DNA of 64,000 nucleotides from Blepharisma stoltei (lineage: Eukaryota; Ciliophora; Heterotrichea; Heterotrichida; Blepharismidae), in NCBI GenBank assembly GCA_914767885.1, contig CAJZBQ010000028.1, positions 1 through 64,000 on the forward strand, written 5' to 3'. The position numbers were made by a program, and so were the translations under genes. The first letter of the stretch is position 1, and each line of letters starts with the position of its first letter. The notes under the pieces were generated by a model. That model was not told the DNA's origin and made no database searches. It saw nothing but the letters and a program-made list of their open reading frames with translations. Of this stretch, positions 43,236-53,168 are shown piece after piece.

Positions 43236-44036
43236 CTATGACCAAAAGAACCATAATAAGCTTAATGCTAAGCTGGATGCTGATGAGTAATACACAGTTC
43301 GCCCATGCAGACGTTGGGTCTCTCTTATATTCCCTTTACCTTCTGAAAATGAGGTATCCTCAACCCATAGTAGAGAAAAATAATTCATTTGAGCGAAGCT
43401 GACCATCTGCTCAGTCTCAAAGACGTACCATAAATAAGTCTCGTTGCAGTCCGGCTTGTTCAAAGAGCCATGATAGAAATAATAATTGTCATAAGGGTCA
43501 CAAATATCAAGAAGGTTCACTAGAGATGTCGCTGCTAAGGTGTAATTTGACCCACTCGCAGGGAGTTTGGACAAGCTGATAGCTGCCATAAAGTAATTGT
43601 CGTCTCCTGGCCTGATCATGATAGAAACCACTGCTTTTGATGGGAAACCAGCTGTATAGTCACTGTCGTCAATTGTATGAAATACTTGGACTTCCATTTG
43701 TGAAGGATATCCGTCAAACCAATGCTCGCTTGGCATGTGGAATTCTATATGATCTGTCAAAAATTTCCTGTCGTTTCCTTTTTGGTCAGTAATTGTGATA
43801 TAACCGTAGTCGCCTGGAAGAGAAATTGTGTTTCCGTCGTTTACAACCGTTCGTGAGCCCACAATCCCATAGTAGTAGACAAGCATTGAATAAGTGTCTC
43901 CAAGCTTGCTGGTATCGCCTTGGTCAATGTTAATGGGTGACTGCTCACTTCCTGTTGCGCAAGTCCCTTCCCAATCTTCGCCGTTTTGCTGGTAATTCCA
44001 AGAATACACACACAAAGGGAGTAAGAAAAAAATCAT
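43236..44036 (-). CDS. Alpha-carbonic-anhydrase-like secreted/anchored protein lacking zinc ligands
   Basis: 266 residues: a signal peptide (MIFFLLPLCVYSW), then the alpha-CA fold with SEQSPINID and the block HIEFHMPSEHWFDGYPSQMEVQVFH. The usual HxH and later His zinc ligands (as in FHLHAPSEH...ELHLVH) appear here as EFH and EVQVFH, so two of three would be Glu and Gln. The C-terminus is hydrophobic (ASSLALSLLWFFW), possibly a GPI signal. It is therefore probably a CA-related protein without CO2 hydration. It starts about 30 bp upstream of nothing else on its strand but its 3' end is only 30 bp from the start of the cyclase-fold gene. Confidence 0.83.
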   Translation of the reverse strand: MIFFLLPLCVYSWNYQQNGEDWEGTCATGSEQSPINIDQGDTSKLGDTYSMLVYYYGIVGSRTVVNDGNTISLPGDYGYITITDQKGNDRKFLTDHIEFHMPSEHWFDGYPSQMEVQVFHTIDDSDYTAGFPSKAVVSIMIRPGDDNYFMAAISLSKLPASGSNYTLAATSLVNLLDICDPYDNYYFYHGSLNKPDCNETYLWYVFETEQMVSFAQMNYFSLLWVEDTSFSEGKGNIRETQRLHGRTVYYSSASSLALSLLWFFWS

Positions 44037-44072
44037 TTTAATTTATTATTTGTCAGTTTTTGGATTAAAAAA

Positions 44073-45188
44073 TTACAAGTATAAAATTATTTCTCTCATA
44101 AGATTTTTGTTTAGGATTTTAAAACAGCTCCTATCAATAGCTCATAATGCCCAAATTCTGTTTTGAGATACACTGATTTCATAATAAATTTCTAAAAACT
44201 CTTTTCTCTGTTTAGCTGAACAAAACTGCATAAAAATATCATCAATTTTTTTACCATCTACGTCTAGGCTTAAATTGACTTGCTTATAGTCAAATAGTTC
44301 TAGCATATAAGAAAAAAATCTAGTAAGACTAGAAAGTTTGTGAATACTATGCTCTTGCAAGATACAGCGGCATATTTTGGTTGCTAATATATGAATAATA
44401 CTTTCATTTTTTGAATTTATATAAGATAAATTCTGACAATTCATGATCAAAAATTCGAGTTTTTTTAATTTTTCACAAATAGGAGATGAAGAATTGGGGA
44501 AATTCAAATAAGTAGGCAGTGCTCTAGAAATGTCAGAGTAGTCAAGCTGCTGCATAAATTTTTGCAGCTCTTTAGTGCTTGGAGTGCAGTCATTTTCTTT
44601 TAATGCAAACAAAGCTTCATACGAGCAATTTAAAGTGAGCTCAAAATCATGGTATCTATGAGGAAAAACCAAAATGTCATCGACTAGAGAGAAATGGTCG
44701 TTTAAGTTCGCATATGGAAAACTATCTTTGAAAATGCAGATATGGTCTTTGTATTTTTCAAAAAAATTATCCACTCCTGAGCTTCTAATGATGAAAAAAT
44801 CAATTGGAAACCCACTGTATATTTGGTTAATTTTTGCCCATGCATAATCAGGAAGTGAGTATCCTTCTATATAGTTTTCGCAGTATTTTTTAATGATTTC
44901 TTTACTGACCCTTTGTCCTGATCCAAACTTTAAAGATAAAGCAATTCGTTTTCTTAGTAATTCTGGTGGAGTATCAAAAAAGCTTTGGCAAGCTAAAATA
45001 AGCTGAATATCATAAGGATTTACTGTGGCTTGATAACTTATAGGATGAATGTCAGCTATTTGTTGGCTTTGAGTAGTAAAATTATTTCGTCTCCTCTTGC
45101 TATTTCTGAAAGGGATTTGTCCTTCATCTTCAGATGATGAACTATTCATATAGTGCCTTCTAAAAACCATATGAAATATTTTAACCAA
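44073..45188 (-). CDS. Hypothetical protein, 371 aa
   Basis: The open frame passes a TGA (NRIWAL-W-AID) and ends at TAA 44073-44075. The N-terminus has a Ser/acidic patch (NSSSSEDEGQ) and a basic cluster (RNSKRRRNN) that could be a nuclear signal. The rest is mixed helical with many Leu, Ile and Phe (ELLRKRIALSLKFGSG, YSFDFFIIRSS-like region, ATKICRCILQEHSIHKLSSLTRFF). No signal peptide or membrane helix. I recognise no family. Any of three N-terminal Mets may be used. Confidence 0.6.
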
Positions 45189-45468
45189 TTATTCATATTA
45201 GCATATCTCAATAAAATCACATAAAGGACTATTGTTTATTATTAAATTAGTTTCACGCACTAAAATAAAGTAAAACTTTCATGTATCTCTTAGAAGCGTC
45301 ATAATCCTTGAAATTTCTAATAATTTAATGCAAAATCTTTCATTATTAGCGATATTGCCTTTACGCTTGCCTATTTTTCTTATTGTCTATCTTCGAGTCT
45401 CCAGCTCTTGTTTAATTCAAAATCTTTTGATTTTTATCCCAATTCGTTAAGTCCCGCTAATTTAAAAA

Positions 45469-46155
45469 ATGTCATCAACTGACTCATTCGGGACAATAGA
45501 CAGCTCCTCATCTGTTTCCAAAAACGACCTCCTCCACTGGCTCAATGACTTCTTCAAGCTTAACATTGCAAAGGTCGAGCATCTTGCCTCAGGCTCTGCA
45601 TACTGCCAAATCATCGAGTCAATCTATCCTGGGCAAGTTCAAATGCACAAAGTTAATTGAAAAGCCAAGCATGAGTACGAATTTATCAACAACTTTAAGG
45701 TTTTGCAGCAGGCTTTTACTCGGTGCAGCATTCAGAAGTACATTGAAGTGGAAAAGCTTGTAAAAGGAAAATTCCAAGACAATCTTGAATTTCTTCAATG
45801 GATCAAAAAATTTTTTGACGCACACTATAATGGGGCAAGCTATGAGCCAGCTCCGAGGCGAAGACCGCCTTCGAGGCAAAGCACCCCAGACACAAAAAGG
45901 CCGGTAAAAAAGGTATTGGGAGAGCATAACTCACAAGTCTCTCCAATAGAGCCGGTTAAGGTAAAGCTAGAAACAGACGAAATGAGGATGACGATCCACA
46001 CATTGGAAAAGGAAAGGGACTATTATTTTGGCAAGCTGAGGGATATTGAAAATTTTATACAAAAATACGAAGATCAAGAGCACCCAGTTATAGCTTCAAT
46101 TCAAAAAATATTGTATGCAGCAGGCGACGATGCTATGGAAATAGATCAAGCTTAA
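45469..46155 (+). CDS. EB1: EB1/MAPRE family microtubule plus-end protein
   Basis: 228 residues with one TGA-Trp ([13 protein letters not shown]). A CH domain spans about 15-130 ([74 protein letters not shown]). A basic Ser/Pro linker ([16 protein letters not shown]) precedes the EB homology coiled coil ([29 protein letters not shown]), with the FYF-type hydrophobic cluster as DYYFGKLR. An acidic tail lacks the EEY motif. EB1 tracks growing microtubule ends and recruits +TIPs; the TOG protein at 24051 is a plausible partner type. Confidence 0.95.
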
Positions 46156-46241
46156 GCTTTTTGTTAATTTCTATTATTTCAAGCATTTTAATTTATTATA
46201 TTTTGACTTTAAAAATATCTTGTTGGTTTTCTTGACATGGA

Positions 46242-46688
46242 CTAATTATTGTCCTTGCATTTTTTGATGAGATTTTTGATTCGGTTTATCGACTTTTTTA
46301 CTTGATCAGAAGCATCAAAAACCAGTTCTGTGGTCTGGTTTGTATTTTTGAATTGATTAATAGAAGTTACGTCAGTCCCATCTGAAGTGCTCTCATGAAG
46401 AGGAGGAAGCTGCTTTTGGGACACTCTTTTTCTCATACTTATAGGAGCCATTAAATGGCTATGTGCGAGTGTTTCTCTTCTTGTTAACACTGAAGTTCTT
46501 TTTAAGTCTTTTTTAATTATCAATTGAGCAGGCATACTTCTTGTCTTTTGTATATCTCCACTTTCATTATTATGGGGGTCTATTCTAGGCTCAGGACTTT
46601 TACTTTTTTGAGATCGCTGAATTGATGGCAGACGAATTACTTCTAGAGTGCGAAAAGTTGAGCTTTTCTTTATTTTACGGTTTATCAT
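46242..46688 (-). CDS. Basic hypothetical protein, 148 aa
   Basis: Rich in Lys, Arg, Ser and Thr (KIKKSSTFRTLEVIRLPSIQRSQKSKSPEPR). A C-terminal helix (DQVKKSINRIKNLIKKCK) could be amphipathic. No TGA, Trp or intron and no recognised domain. Convergent with the EB1 gene, about 85 bp apart. Confidence 0.55.
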   Translation of the reverse strand: MINRKIKKSSTFRTLEVIRLPSIQRSQKSKSPEPRIDPHNNESGDIQKTRSMPAQLIIKKDLKRTSVLTRRETLAHSHLMAPISMRKRVSQKQLPPLHESTSDGTDVTSINQFKNTNQTTELVFDASDQVKKSINRIKNLIKKCKDNN

Positions 46689-46929
46689 TTATATCAAAAG
46701 TAAATGGATTGCTTGCATATTTATTTTGAGGTGCTACAATATTTTGCAATTAGAATCAGTGTGATCAATTAATAACTGTCAAATAATAGCCATTTATGCT
46801 AGAAATAAAATTTTTATATGATAAAATATATTTCTCTCAGTCTTGATCCTATTATTTCTCCATTAAGCAAAATCTCTTCTCTAATAAAGATTTACATTTA
46901 AATATTTATCAACAGTTAAATAATCAAAT

Positions 46930-47379
46930 TTACTGAACCATAGGTGAATCTACACAATAGTCTGCTGAGCCAGTAATAATCGCGATCTTATTCAGCGTTT
47001 CAAACCCCATGCTGTTTTCTTCGTTTCCGCTTTCGAAAAAAGAGTCTTTATTCCTCTCCGTCTTCAGCCTATCACTGATTTCTAATTTATTTGGACTGCC
47101 AGGCTCATTATTTGTATAAGAAGGACAGTTAATTACCGAAATAATTTTATTTCCAGCAACGATTGTTGATTTGTGGTATGTTTTGGGAGGGGTCATATCA
47201 ATAGACTCAGTCCTTGTAGTTGAAGTTCTCAAGGTAGAAGATTTTAGTTCTCAGATTTCTTCTGGCTTGCCAGAGTTGGTTCGTTTGTGGCTTTCTGGTT
47301 TAAGGTTTTGTGTTCTATTTTAAAATCACCGTGCGTTTTTTCGTTGCAATCAAGCCTTTATACATTTAAAACATCCCAT
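46930..47379 (-). CDS. Small protein with acylation-type N-terminus MGCFKC, 144 aa
   Basis: Exon 1 is only 47 nt: MGCFKCIKAWLQRKNA, with a TGA-Trp. A 15-nt intron (GTGATTTTAAAATAG on the gene strand, 47315-47329) leads into RTQNLKPESHKRTNSGKPEEIWELKSS and the Ser/Thr-rich remainder, ending ITGSADYCVDSPMVQ. Gly2 with Cys3 and Cys6 plus basic residues is the pattern for N-myristoylation and palmitoylation, predicting a membrane-attached protein. The frame is open only with this intron. No family recognised. Confidence 0.65.
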
Positions 47380-47483
47380 TATTTTGCACATCAAAATTTA
47401 TTTTACTCGGCATTTAAATCTTTTATTGCTTAAATATTACTCATATCAATTTATATAATTCGAGTTTATTGTTAAGTGCTTTA

Positions 47484-48185
47484 CTACTGAATTTCACTCA
47501 AATAGTCTCTTGTCTCATTAGGAGTGAGCACTCTGAACAACTTATCAGCTCCTACCACAGCGAGCTCTATATTATGCTCGTTCATTTCTCCTTCAAACCC
47601 TTCCTTCAGTGTCATAAGTGCTGTATGTATTGCGTCCTCAAGTCCTTGCTCCTCATTATACCTTCTTTCCAAAAACGACTTCGCATTTGTCATGTTTTTC
47701 CCTATCGCGGCTGCTTTCCAGCTAAAATAAGCTCCAGAAGGGTCCACCTGATAAAGATGCGGCCCTTCATGGTCAAAGCTGGCAAGCAAAATTGAGACTC
47801 CAAAAGGTCTGACTCCTCCAGACTGCGTGAATTCTTGCACCACTGTAGAGAGTTCTTGACAGAGTTGTGAGCTTGGGACAGGTTCGTGATATGTGCTTTT
47901 ATAACTAATTGCATATTTCCTGGCTTTCTGCATAAGAACTCTGAAATCAGCTGTAATTCCTGCATAGCTTGCTCCTATATGGTCACTGATGACTGCTGCT
48001 TTGGATACGCTTGTTTCGTCGACAAGAATTGAGTTAAATTTTTTCTCAGTTGCCAAAACCACCCCATCGCGAGCTTTGATACCAAGACAAGTGTCACCGT
48101 GCTCAACTGCGACGAGGGCGTACTCAATTTGAGTAAGTTTACCTTGAGAAGAGAAAGTCGTGAGTGAGAACTTTGAGTTAGCCAT
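47484..48185 (-). CDS. PSMA2: 20S proteasome subunit alpha type 2
   Basis: 233 residues, full length for PSMA2. Diagnostic stretches include FSLTTFSSQGKLTQIEYAL, GIKARDGVVLATEKK, TQSGGVRPFGVSILLASFDHEGP, YQVDPSGAYFSWKAAAIGKN and ERRYNEEQGLEDAIHTALMTLKEGFEG. The N-terminal gate region SLTTFS is intact. Alpha subunits form the outer rings of the 20S core. Codon use is more GC-rich than the neighbouring hypotheticals. No TGA or intron. Confidence 0.97.
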   Translation of the reverse strand: MANSKFSLTTFSSQGKLTQIEYALVAVEHGDTCLGIKARDGVVLATEKKFNSILVDETSVSKAAVISDHIGASYAGITADFRVLMQKARKYAISYKSTYHEPVPSSQLCQELSTVVQEFTQSGGVRPFGVSILLASFDHEGPHLYQVDPSGAYFSWKAAAIGKNMTNAKSFLERRYNEEQGLEDAIHTALMTLKEGFEGEMNEHNIELAVVGADKLFRVLTPNETRDYLSEIQ

Positions 48186-48373
48186 TTATATAGGTTGATC
48201 GGCATGAAATGTAATGCGAATATGACTTATGGAGATTTTATATAATGCCTTGATCTTTTTGCTTAGGGCGAATTTATGTATTAATATTGGAAATTAAAGA
48301 AATCCGATTTTTCGCATGCCGAAATAGATTTGACAAGTGGAGGGCCCCTTAAGAATAAGGACAAAGCCTATAA

Positions 48374-49487
48374 CTAAAATTTTAGAATTTTTATGTCAAG
48401 CTTAAGCATGTGTGATTTTTTGAGCCATTTAGCGATGACTTCATTTTCTGAGAGCTTTGAGGACTTGAATTTGATTAATGTGTAGTAGTTTGGGGACGAA
48501 ATTTTAACTGAGCTGACGTTTAGCTCTAAATTTATGTCTCTCATTGAGTTTTCCTCCGGCATTTGGACTTCAATTTTAACAAAATCACTATTTAGCACAT
48601 ACGTGTTCTCCTCTACATTGATTTCTGGGGTTTTAAAGTCGTCTTTAGACTCAATTGTATAATTCACTATTTCCTGCCTATTTCTTACTTCTATCATCAC
48701 CTTATTAACTTCTTTATTTTCTTCTAATCCAGGTATTTTTATTTCCTGCTCCTGTGTTTCAGTCAAGATTCCCTATTCTAAATTTACTTTTGCTGAATTC
48801 ATTATACTCTTCAGGATCCGCCCCAATATCCAGAAAATGGCCTTCAGGCCCTACCTCATCATTAGGGCTTCTATAGCTGTCTAAAAAAGTAAAATCTCCT
48901 CTATCATATAATAGTTCTATTTTTTCTTTCCAGGCCAATCTTCTCAATACGCTAGAAACGATATGAGTTTTAACCAAAAGATCTTTTAAAGCATGCTCAA
49001 TAACACGTGAATGTATGTGGGCATCATAATAAATCATAGGCTTCTTGCCTTCTGTTTTTTTAGTCTTTTGTGCAGAAAAGCTTGCAGGAATGACAACTCA
49101 GCTGTCGAGGTCGTTAAGATCGGCAATTGATTTATCTTGCTTGAGGGGAGATAGAATTCTTAATAGAATTTACTTATCACTGTGGCAGAAATTTATCAAA
49201 ACGATTTCTTTTTTACCTTTGGTATAGGTTTTCACACAAAATGAGAATTGGGAATAAACAGCTTTTTTAGCTTTTTCGATTTTTGCGTCTTCAATTCCTT
49301 CTTTTAAATGGTTTTCAATGAATTTTTTATAATCCTTTTTTTAATTTACCTCTGGATTGTTTTCTGACAATTCGTTTAGCATGTTCCAAAAGTCTTTGAT
49401 TTGTTTTTGTGCTCCTGGGTCGTTCATGACTCCTTGTGAAGCTTTATCCATTTGTCTTAGCAAATGACCCATGTCAATATTTTCCAT
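48374..49487 (-). CDS. PIH1-domain protein (R2TP/dynein-assembly type), multi-intron
   Basis: Start MENIDMGHLLRQMDKASQGV. Intron 1 (49335-49349) and intron 2 (49159-49173), each 15 nt, join FWNMLNELSENNPE to DYKKFIENHLK and HSDK to LSPLKQDK. The PIH1 core reads FCVKTYTKGKKEIVLINFCHSDK, DLDSWVVIPAS, MIYYDAHIHSRVIEHAL. A CS-like C-terminal domain (TYVLNSDFVKIEVQMPEE, NLELNVSSVKISSPNYYTLIKF) lies in another frame. The junction near 48772-48787 holds GTAAATTTAGAATAG, but 16 nt must be removed to link them (355 residues). PIH1 proteins are co-chaperone adaptors, in ciliates for axonemal dynein assembly. Confidence 0.83.
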
Positions 49488-49561
49488 TTTCTATTTATGA
49501 CTTGACATCTATTAATAATTTGAATTAATTTCAATCAAAATTTTACTATGATTGTAGCCCA

Positions 49562-50005
49562 TTACACCTCAATGAAAAATTCTCTTTTAAGAGCTTCTAT
49601 CTCTTTCGATTTTTTAGCATCAAGCTCTTGAGTCACTTTATTGATTTCTTCTTGCATGTTTATTTTCATTTGTTCCAAGACTTGCTTCATTATCCCGCCT
49701 TGGTCTTCAAGTTCTTTCATCTGCAGCTTATAATTGACAGTGATGTCTGAAATTTTATTGACCTTTTCAGCTAAATATTTTTCCATGATTTCTTCAAGCC
49801 TTCTTTCAAGATCATTAGAACAGCTTGGACTATTAAAAAACCCAGAATAGTCGGTATCTTCATTGTCCTGCTCATCAGGCTCGGTCCTGATATACCTATC
49901 AATACTTTCCGTTGTCGATAAATTCGCAGGACTATCTGTTTTTAAAGATGTATTGAGATCATTTGAATATTTTCTATATGATAGGTTCAATATATAGTGG
50001 GCCAT
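49562..50005 (-). CDS. Coiled-coil hypothetical protein, 147 aa
   Basis: The N-terminal half is polar and Asp/Thr-rich (TEPDEQDNEDTDYSGFF). The C-terminal half is a long coiled coil (DLERRLEEIMEKYLAEKVNKISD, QVLEQMKINMQEEINKVTQELDAKKSKEIEALK). No TGA, intron or recognised domain. Confidence 0.58.
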   Translation of the reverse strand: MAHYILNLSYRKYSNDLNTSLKTDSPANLSTTESIDRYIRTEPDEQDNEDTDYSGFFNSPSCSNDLERRLEEIMEKYLAEKVNKISDITVNYKLQMKELEDQGGIMKQVLEQMKINMQEEINKVTQELDAKKSKEIEALKREFFIEV

Positions 50006-50094
50006 GCTAATATATCTGCAGTATTGTTAAGAATAATTCTATATTCTAATTAATTTTGTCTATAAAAATTGGCAGGCTGAAGTGATCAGTTTTA

Positions 50095-50682
50095 TTAAGG
50101 TATATTGTGCTTGGATTTTCTTGAAGCCAAACGGACTTCCAAATCATTATTCTGAGACTTTAGGTCGCTGAGGGCTTTGGTCGACGTACTCTGAGTCAAC
50201 TTAATTTGGCGATTCAGAATTTTCTTTAGAGTTCTGTTATCTCTTTTTACAGTTGGGGCAAGGCGTCTATTTAGCCTATTTGCTAACTTTTTTCGATTAA
50301 AATCAGTCGCTGCTCTTTTGCTTGTCATTTCTTCACAATCTGTAGTATGGGCCAGCGCATATTTTCCCTGTTGCTTGCTCTCAGTTTCTCTTTGCAAAGT
50401 TTGAAGCACCTGTGGCTTAACCAAAAGCTTATGGATTTTCTGCTGATAGTCATAAAAACGAGGATCATGCTGTAATTCATAGTATTCTATAGCTTTACTA
50501 TACAACCCTATTAATTCGTGTATAGTAGAATGATCCCAGGACTTTTCAAGCTGGATTTCTTTGTCTATGATTTCAAAGGCAAAATCTGAAGGCAGAGAGC
50601 TCTGGAGATTTTCCTTTGGGGAATTTGTAGGAAAAATCAGTTGTTTTTTAGGCTTATTGGATTTCGGGCTGAGGAAATTCAT
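50095..50682 (-). CDS. Basic hypothetical protein, 195 aa
   Basis: Lys/Arg-rich with helical segments (DHSTIHELIGLYSKAIEYYELQ, KRAATDFNRKKLANRLNRRLAPTVKRDNRTLKK). No membrane segment, zinc motif or TGA. The helical, highly basic character recalls microtubule inner or nucleic-acid-binding proteins, but no family is recognised. Confidence 0.58.
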   Translation of the reverse strand: MNFLSPKSNKPKKQLIFPTNSPKENLQSSLPSDFAFEIIDKEIQLEKSWDHSTIHELIGLYSKAIEYYELQHDPRFYDYQQKIHKLLVKPQVLQTLQRETESKQQGKYALAHTTDCEEMTSKRAATDFNRKKLANRLNRRLAPTVKRDNRTLKKILNRQIKLTQSTSTKALSDLKSQNNDLEVRLASRKSKHNIP

Positions 50683-50878
50683 TTATTATTTTCAAATGTT
50701 TCCCATAACTGGAATAGATAAAATAAGAATACCAAGGCAAAATAGTTTTAAGGAAAAAATCATATATAAAACTTGAATAATATTAAAAAAATATTTTGTC
50801 CAATCATTTCTTATGCTAAAATTAAAATGCTAACTCTTTAATATATTATATGCATTTCCCACTGTTTATATCTTAGTC

Positions 50879-51619
50879 TTATTGCTTAGCTTGTTTATCT
50901 ACGCTAAATTTTTTCAGCTCTTCTTCAGTGAGATTGCTTCTCAGTTCTTGAATGACTTCTAGAAACCCTTCAGAATAATCTATTTTTTTGGCTCCTCTTT
51001 CATAAAATCTTGATGCCCATTTCCAGTCTTTTAGCTGCACACAAGCATTTATTCCCATAATGTAGGTTAACTCATTCTTCAATGTGATGTTTGAAACTTC
51101 GACAACTTTAAAAGCATTTCTGAGAGGTTCCCACAAACTTTTATCATGCAATGCTTTCTATGTTATTCTTACGAAAAAATTATTTGTGGATTGAAGTCTT
51201 GGGTAAAAGAGAATTTTGTGATGATATAAAAAGAACTATATTAATCTTACATCTGAAGCATCGGCTGGTGCATCAATATTTATCATGGCTTGAGAAAGCA
51301 TTTCAATTGTATTGGTATCAGGCCATCTGTGGTGCCCACAATAAGTCCAAAAAGCAGATTGCAGCACTTTAGCGTCTTCAGGCTTATTTGCTCTGGCTAG
51401 AAATTACAAGATAGCGAGTTTTCTTAAATTAGGAAGGCCAATTATTTTCCTATTTGCCACGCTCTTATGATTTCCAGCATGGGCCATAATATAGTCAAAG
51501 AATGCAGCTACATCTGTGATAGCCCTATCAGAGTCTTCGCGATTTAATTGAGGTAGCTTCCTTTTGGGATCAAACTTAATAAAATCATGAAGAGTTGTTG
51601 CAAACGCTCTGCGTATCAT
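50879..51619 (-). CDS. Probable mitochondrial helical-repeat protein with three 15-nt introns, 231 aa
   Basis: The N-terminus MIRRAFATTLHDFIKF looks like a mitochondrial targeting peptide. Introns lie at 51393-51407 (GTAATTTCTAGCCAG), 51236-51250 (GTAAGATTAATATAG) and 51158-51172 (GTAAGAATAACATAG). Spliced, LANKPEDAKVLQSAFWTYCGHHRWPDTNT runs on through MINIDAPADASDFFLYHHK and FFKALHDKSLWEPLRNAF to MGINACVQLKDWKWASRFYERG. The last part weakly resembles the helical repeats of COX5A, and PPR-like repeats are another option. It could be a ciliate respiratory-complex or mitoribosome subunit; not certain. Confidence 0.72.
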
Positions 51620-51892
51620 ATTTATGAGAAAACCATAAGCCTAAAGTTTTACTTAAATTAAAGATTAAAATGTAAGCAGCGATATCAAAAATATTGGTAT
51701 AATTATATAAAAATATTCTTAATTAATAAGTTCATGCTCAAATAACCCGATTTTATAATTTAAATATTTTTGGCTTTATTGCTCACACTGTTCAATTGGA
51801 GAAAGCTACATAAAAAGTAATTTTTATTTGGTAAAAATAGGCTGCTAAAGATAACCCAAAAATACTAAAAATTTCATTAAAATAGATTTAAA

Positions 51893-52426
51893 ATGGGTAG
51901 CAGTCACACAAAAGAAACAGAGAGCGAGTTCAAAAAATCACTACATGCTACCAATAGATTGATAAGCCAATTAAATGAGCATAAAGTAAAAATTCATGAA
52001 ACCATAATTCATCATTCCAAAACACCGGTACAAATTCCAGATAAAAATCGGCTTAAAGATGAGTTTCTAGGTAAAATCAAAGAAATTGAAGCAAAAATTG
52101 CATTAGAAATGGATGAGCTGTGTATTATAAGTGAAAGCAGCAGTGATACATTCAGTATCCAAGAGTCGATTTTGGCTCCAAGCGATGTTTTTATTGAAAC
52201 TCGTGAAGAGTTTTCTATGAAAAGAAGCATACCTGAGACACCTAGCTCTAGCCGTTTGCCTTTGGGAAGTATTCGAAGTATTGTGGATGACCCAGATATT
52301 AAAGCTATAATTGAAGAAAAACGAAAAATATTAGAAGGAAAGTCGAGCAGAAAAAGCAATTATGAGAGCCAAGAGTTCAAAGAAACTACAGTAAGTGAAG
52401 ACAAAAATCGGCTGATACAATTATAA
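51893..52426 (+). CDS. Hypothetical protein with N-myristoylation-type start, 177 aa
   Basis: Begins MGSSHTKETESEFKK, a good N-myristoylation consensus (Gly2, Ser6-like context). A coiled coil follows at about 20-85 (LHATNRLISQLNEHKVKIHE, EFLGKIKEIEAKIALEMDEL). A Ser-rich acidic middle and basic C-terminus (AIIEEKRKILEGKSSRKSN) complete it. No Trp or TGA and no known domain. Confidence 0.6.
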   Translation: MGSSHTKETESEFKKSLHATNRLISQLNEHKVKIHETIIHHSKTPVQIPDKNRLKDEFLGKIKEIEAKIALEMDELCIISESSSDTFSIQESILAPSDVFIETREEFSMKRSIPETPSSSRLPLGSIRSIVDDPDIKAIIEEKRKILEGKSSRKSNYESQEFKETTVSEDKNRLIQL

Positions 52427-52595
52427 ATTTACAATATTAATAACCTTCAGTCGCTTTTTAGGAATTTTAAATTGTATAAATGGTAGATTTATTCACTCGC
52501 CTCAGTATGCAAATGCTTTTTTGCATTTGAGGAGGGTTATTTATTTTAATTTTATGATTGGAAAAACCAACAATTAATTTAATTTGTGAAATGTA

Positions 52596-53168
52596 TAAAT
52601 AAATGGCCGTTGATGAGCTGTCTGTCCTCCTCGTGGCGAGTGTCCTTATGTCTCTGGTGTAAAAAGCTGCTAGGGTTGAATTAGCCTTGAAGCGAGAGGC
52701 CGGCACTATTTCCACTGATTAGTGGAATGGCTCGAGCAGCAGTTTTTTACATCTTTTTCCCATGAGAGCCCAGACCCAGAAATGGTGCCTGATAGTAGCA
52801 GGGCAACTTATCTGCTTAAGTTGTTTTTGTGGCCTCTCCCAAATCCGTGAAAGCAATTAATAGTTTTCCTCGGAGATGATCCAGTGAAAAGGGAAGACAG
52901 ACTAGACTAGAAACTCAGGGCTAGTTCTCCAGTTGAAAAGGGTAGCTACGTAGGGTTGGATAATGCTGGCATTGGGTTAATAACTGAGGCTCTCGGCAAA
53001 ATCTAGCTTTGATCAGGTTAGAAGGGGAAATGTTCTACCGAGAAATCGGGGTTCGGCCCTGGTTCAAATCACCCCACAGATGTTCGCCTGCGGAATGGAC
53101 AGTGTTTCAGGAAGAGATGACTATAAATACCCATCATTAATCTAATCTAATCTAATTTGCAAAATGCA
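52596..53168 (+). mobile_element. SINE-like retroposon, 573 bp, with (CTAAT)n tail and diverged TSD
   Basis: Begins TAAATAAATGGCCGTTGATG and ends with about four CTAAT units. Flanking AATTTGTGAAATGTA (52581) and AATTTGCAAAATGCA (53154) match at 12 of 15, an aged target duplication. Core CTACCGAGAAATCGGGGTTCGG at about 53036-53060 and the block 52780-52850 relate it to the copy at 32458. GGTTCAAATC near 53070 resembles a Pol III B box but sits close to the 3' end, so its meaning is doubtful. Intergenic. Confidence 0.83.

Noticed and set aside
48759..49037. A complete small gene ending KFRIGNLD
   Set aside because: It is an internal part of the PIH1 gene; the upstream introns and the downstream CS-like domain show continuity.
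53060..53085. tRNA gene suggested by GGTTCAAATC
   Set aside because: No cloverleaf with matching acceptor stem is visible; it lies inside the SINE-like element at 52596.
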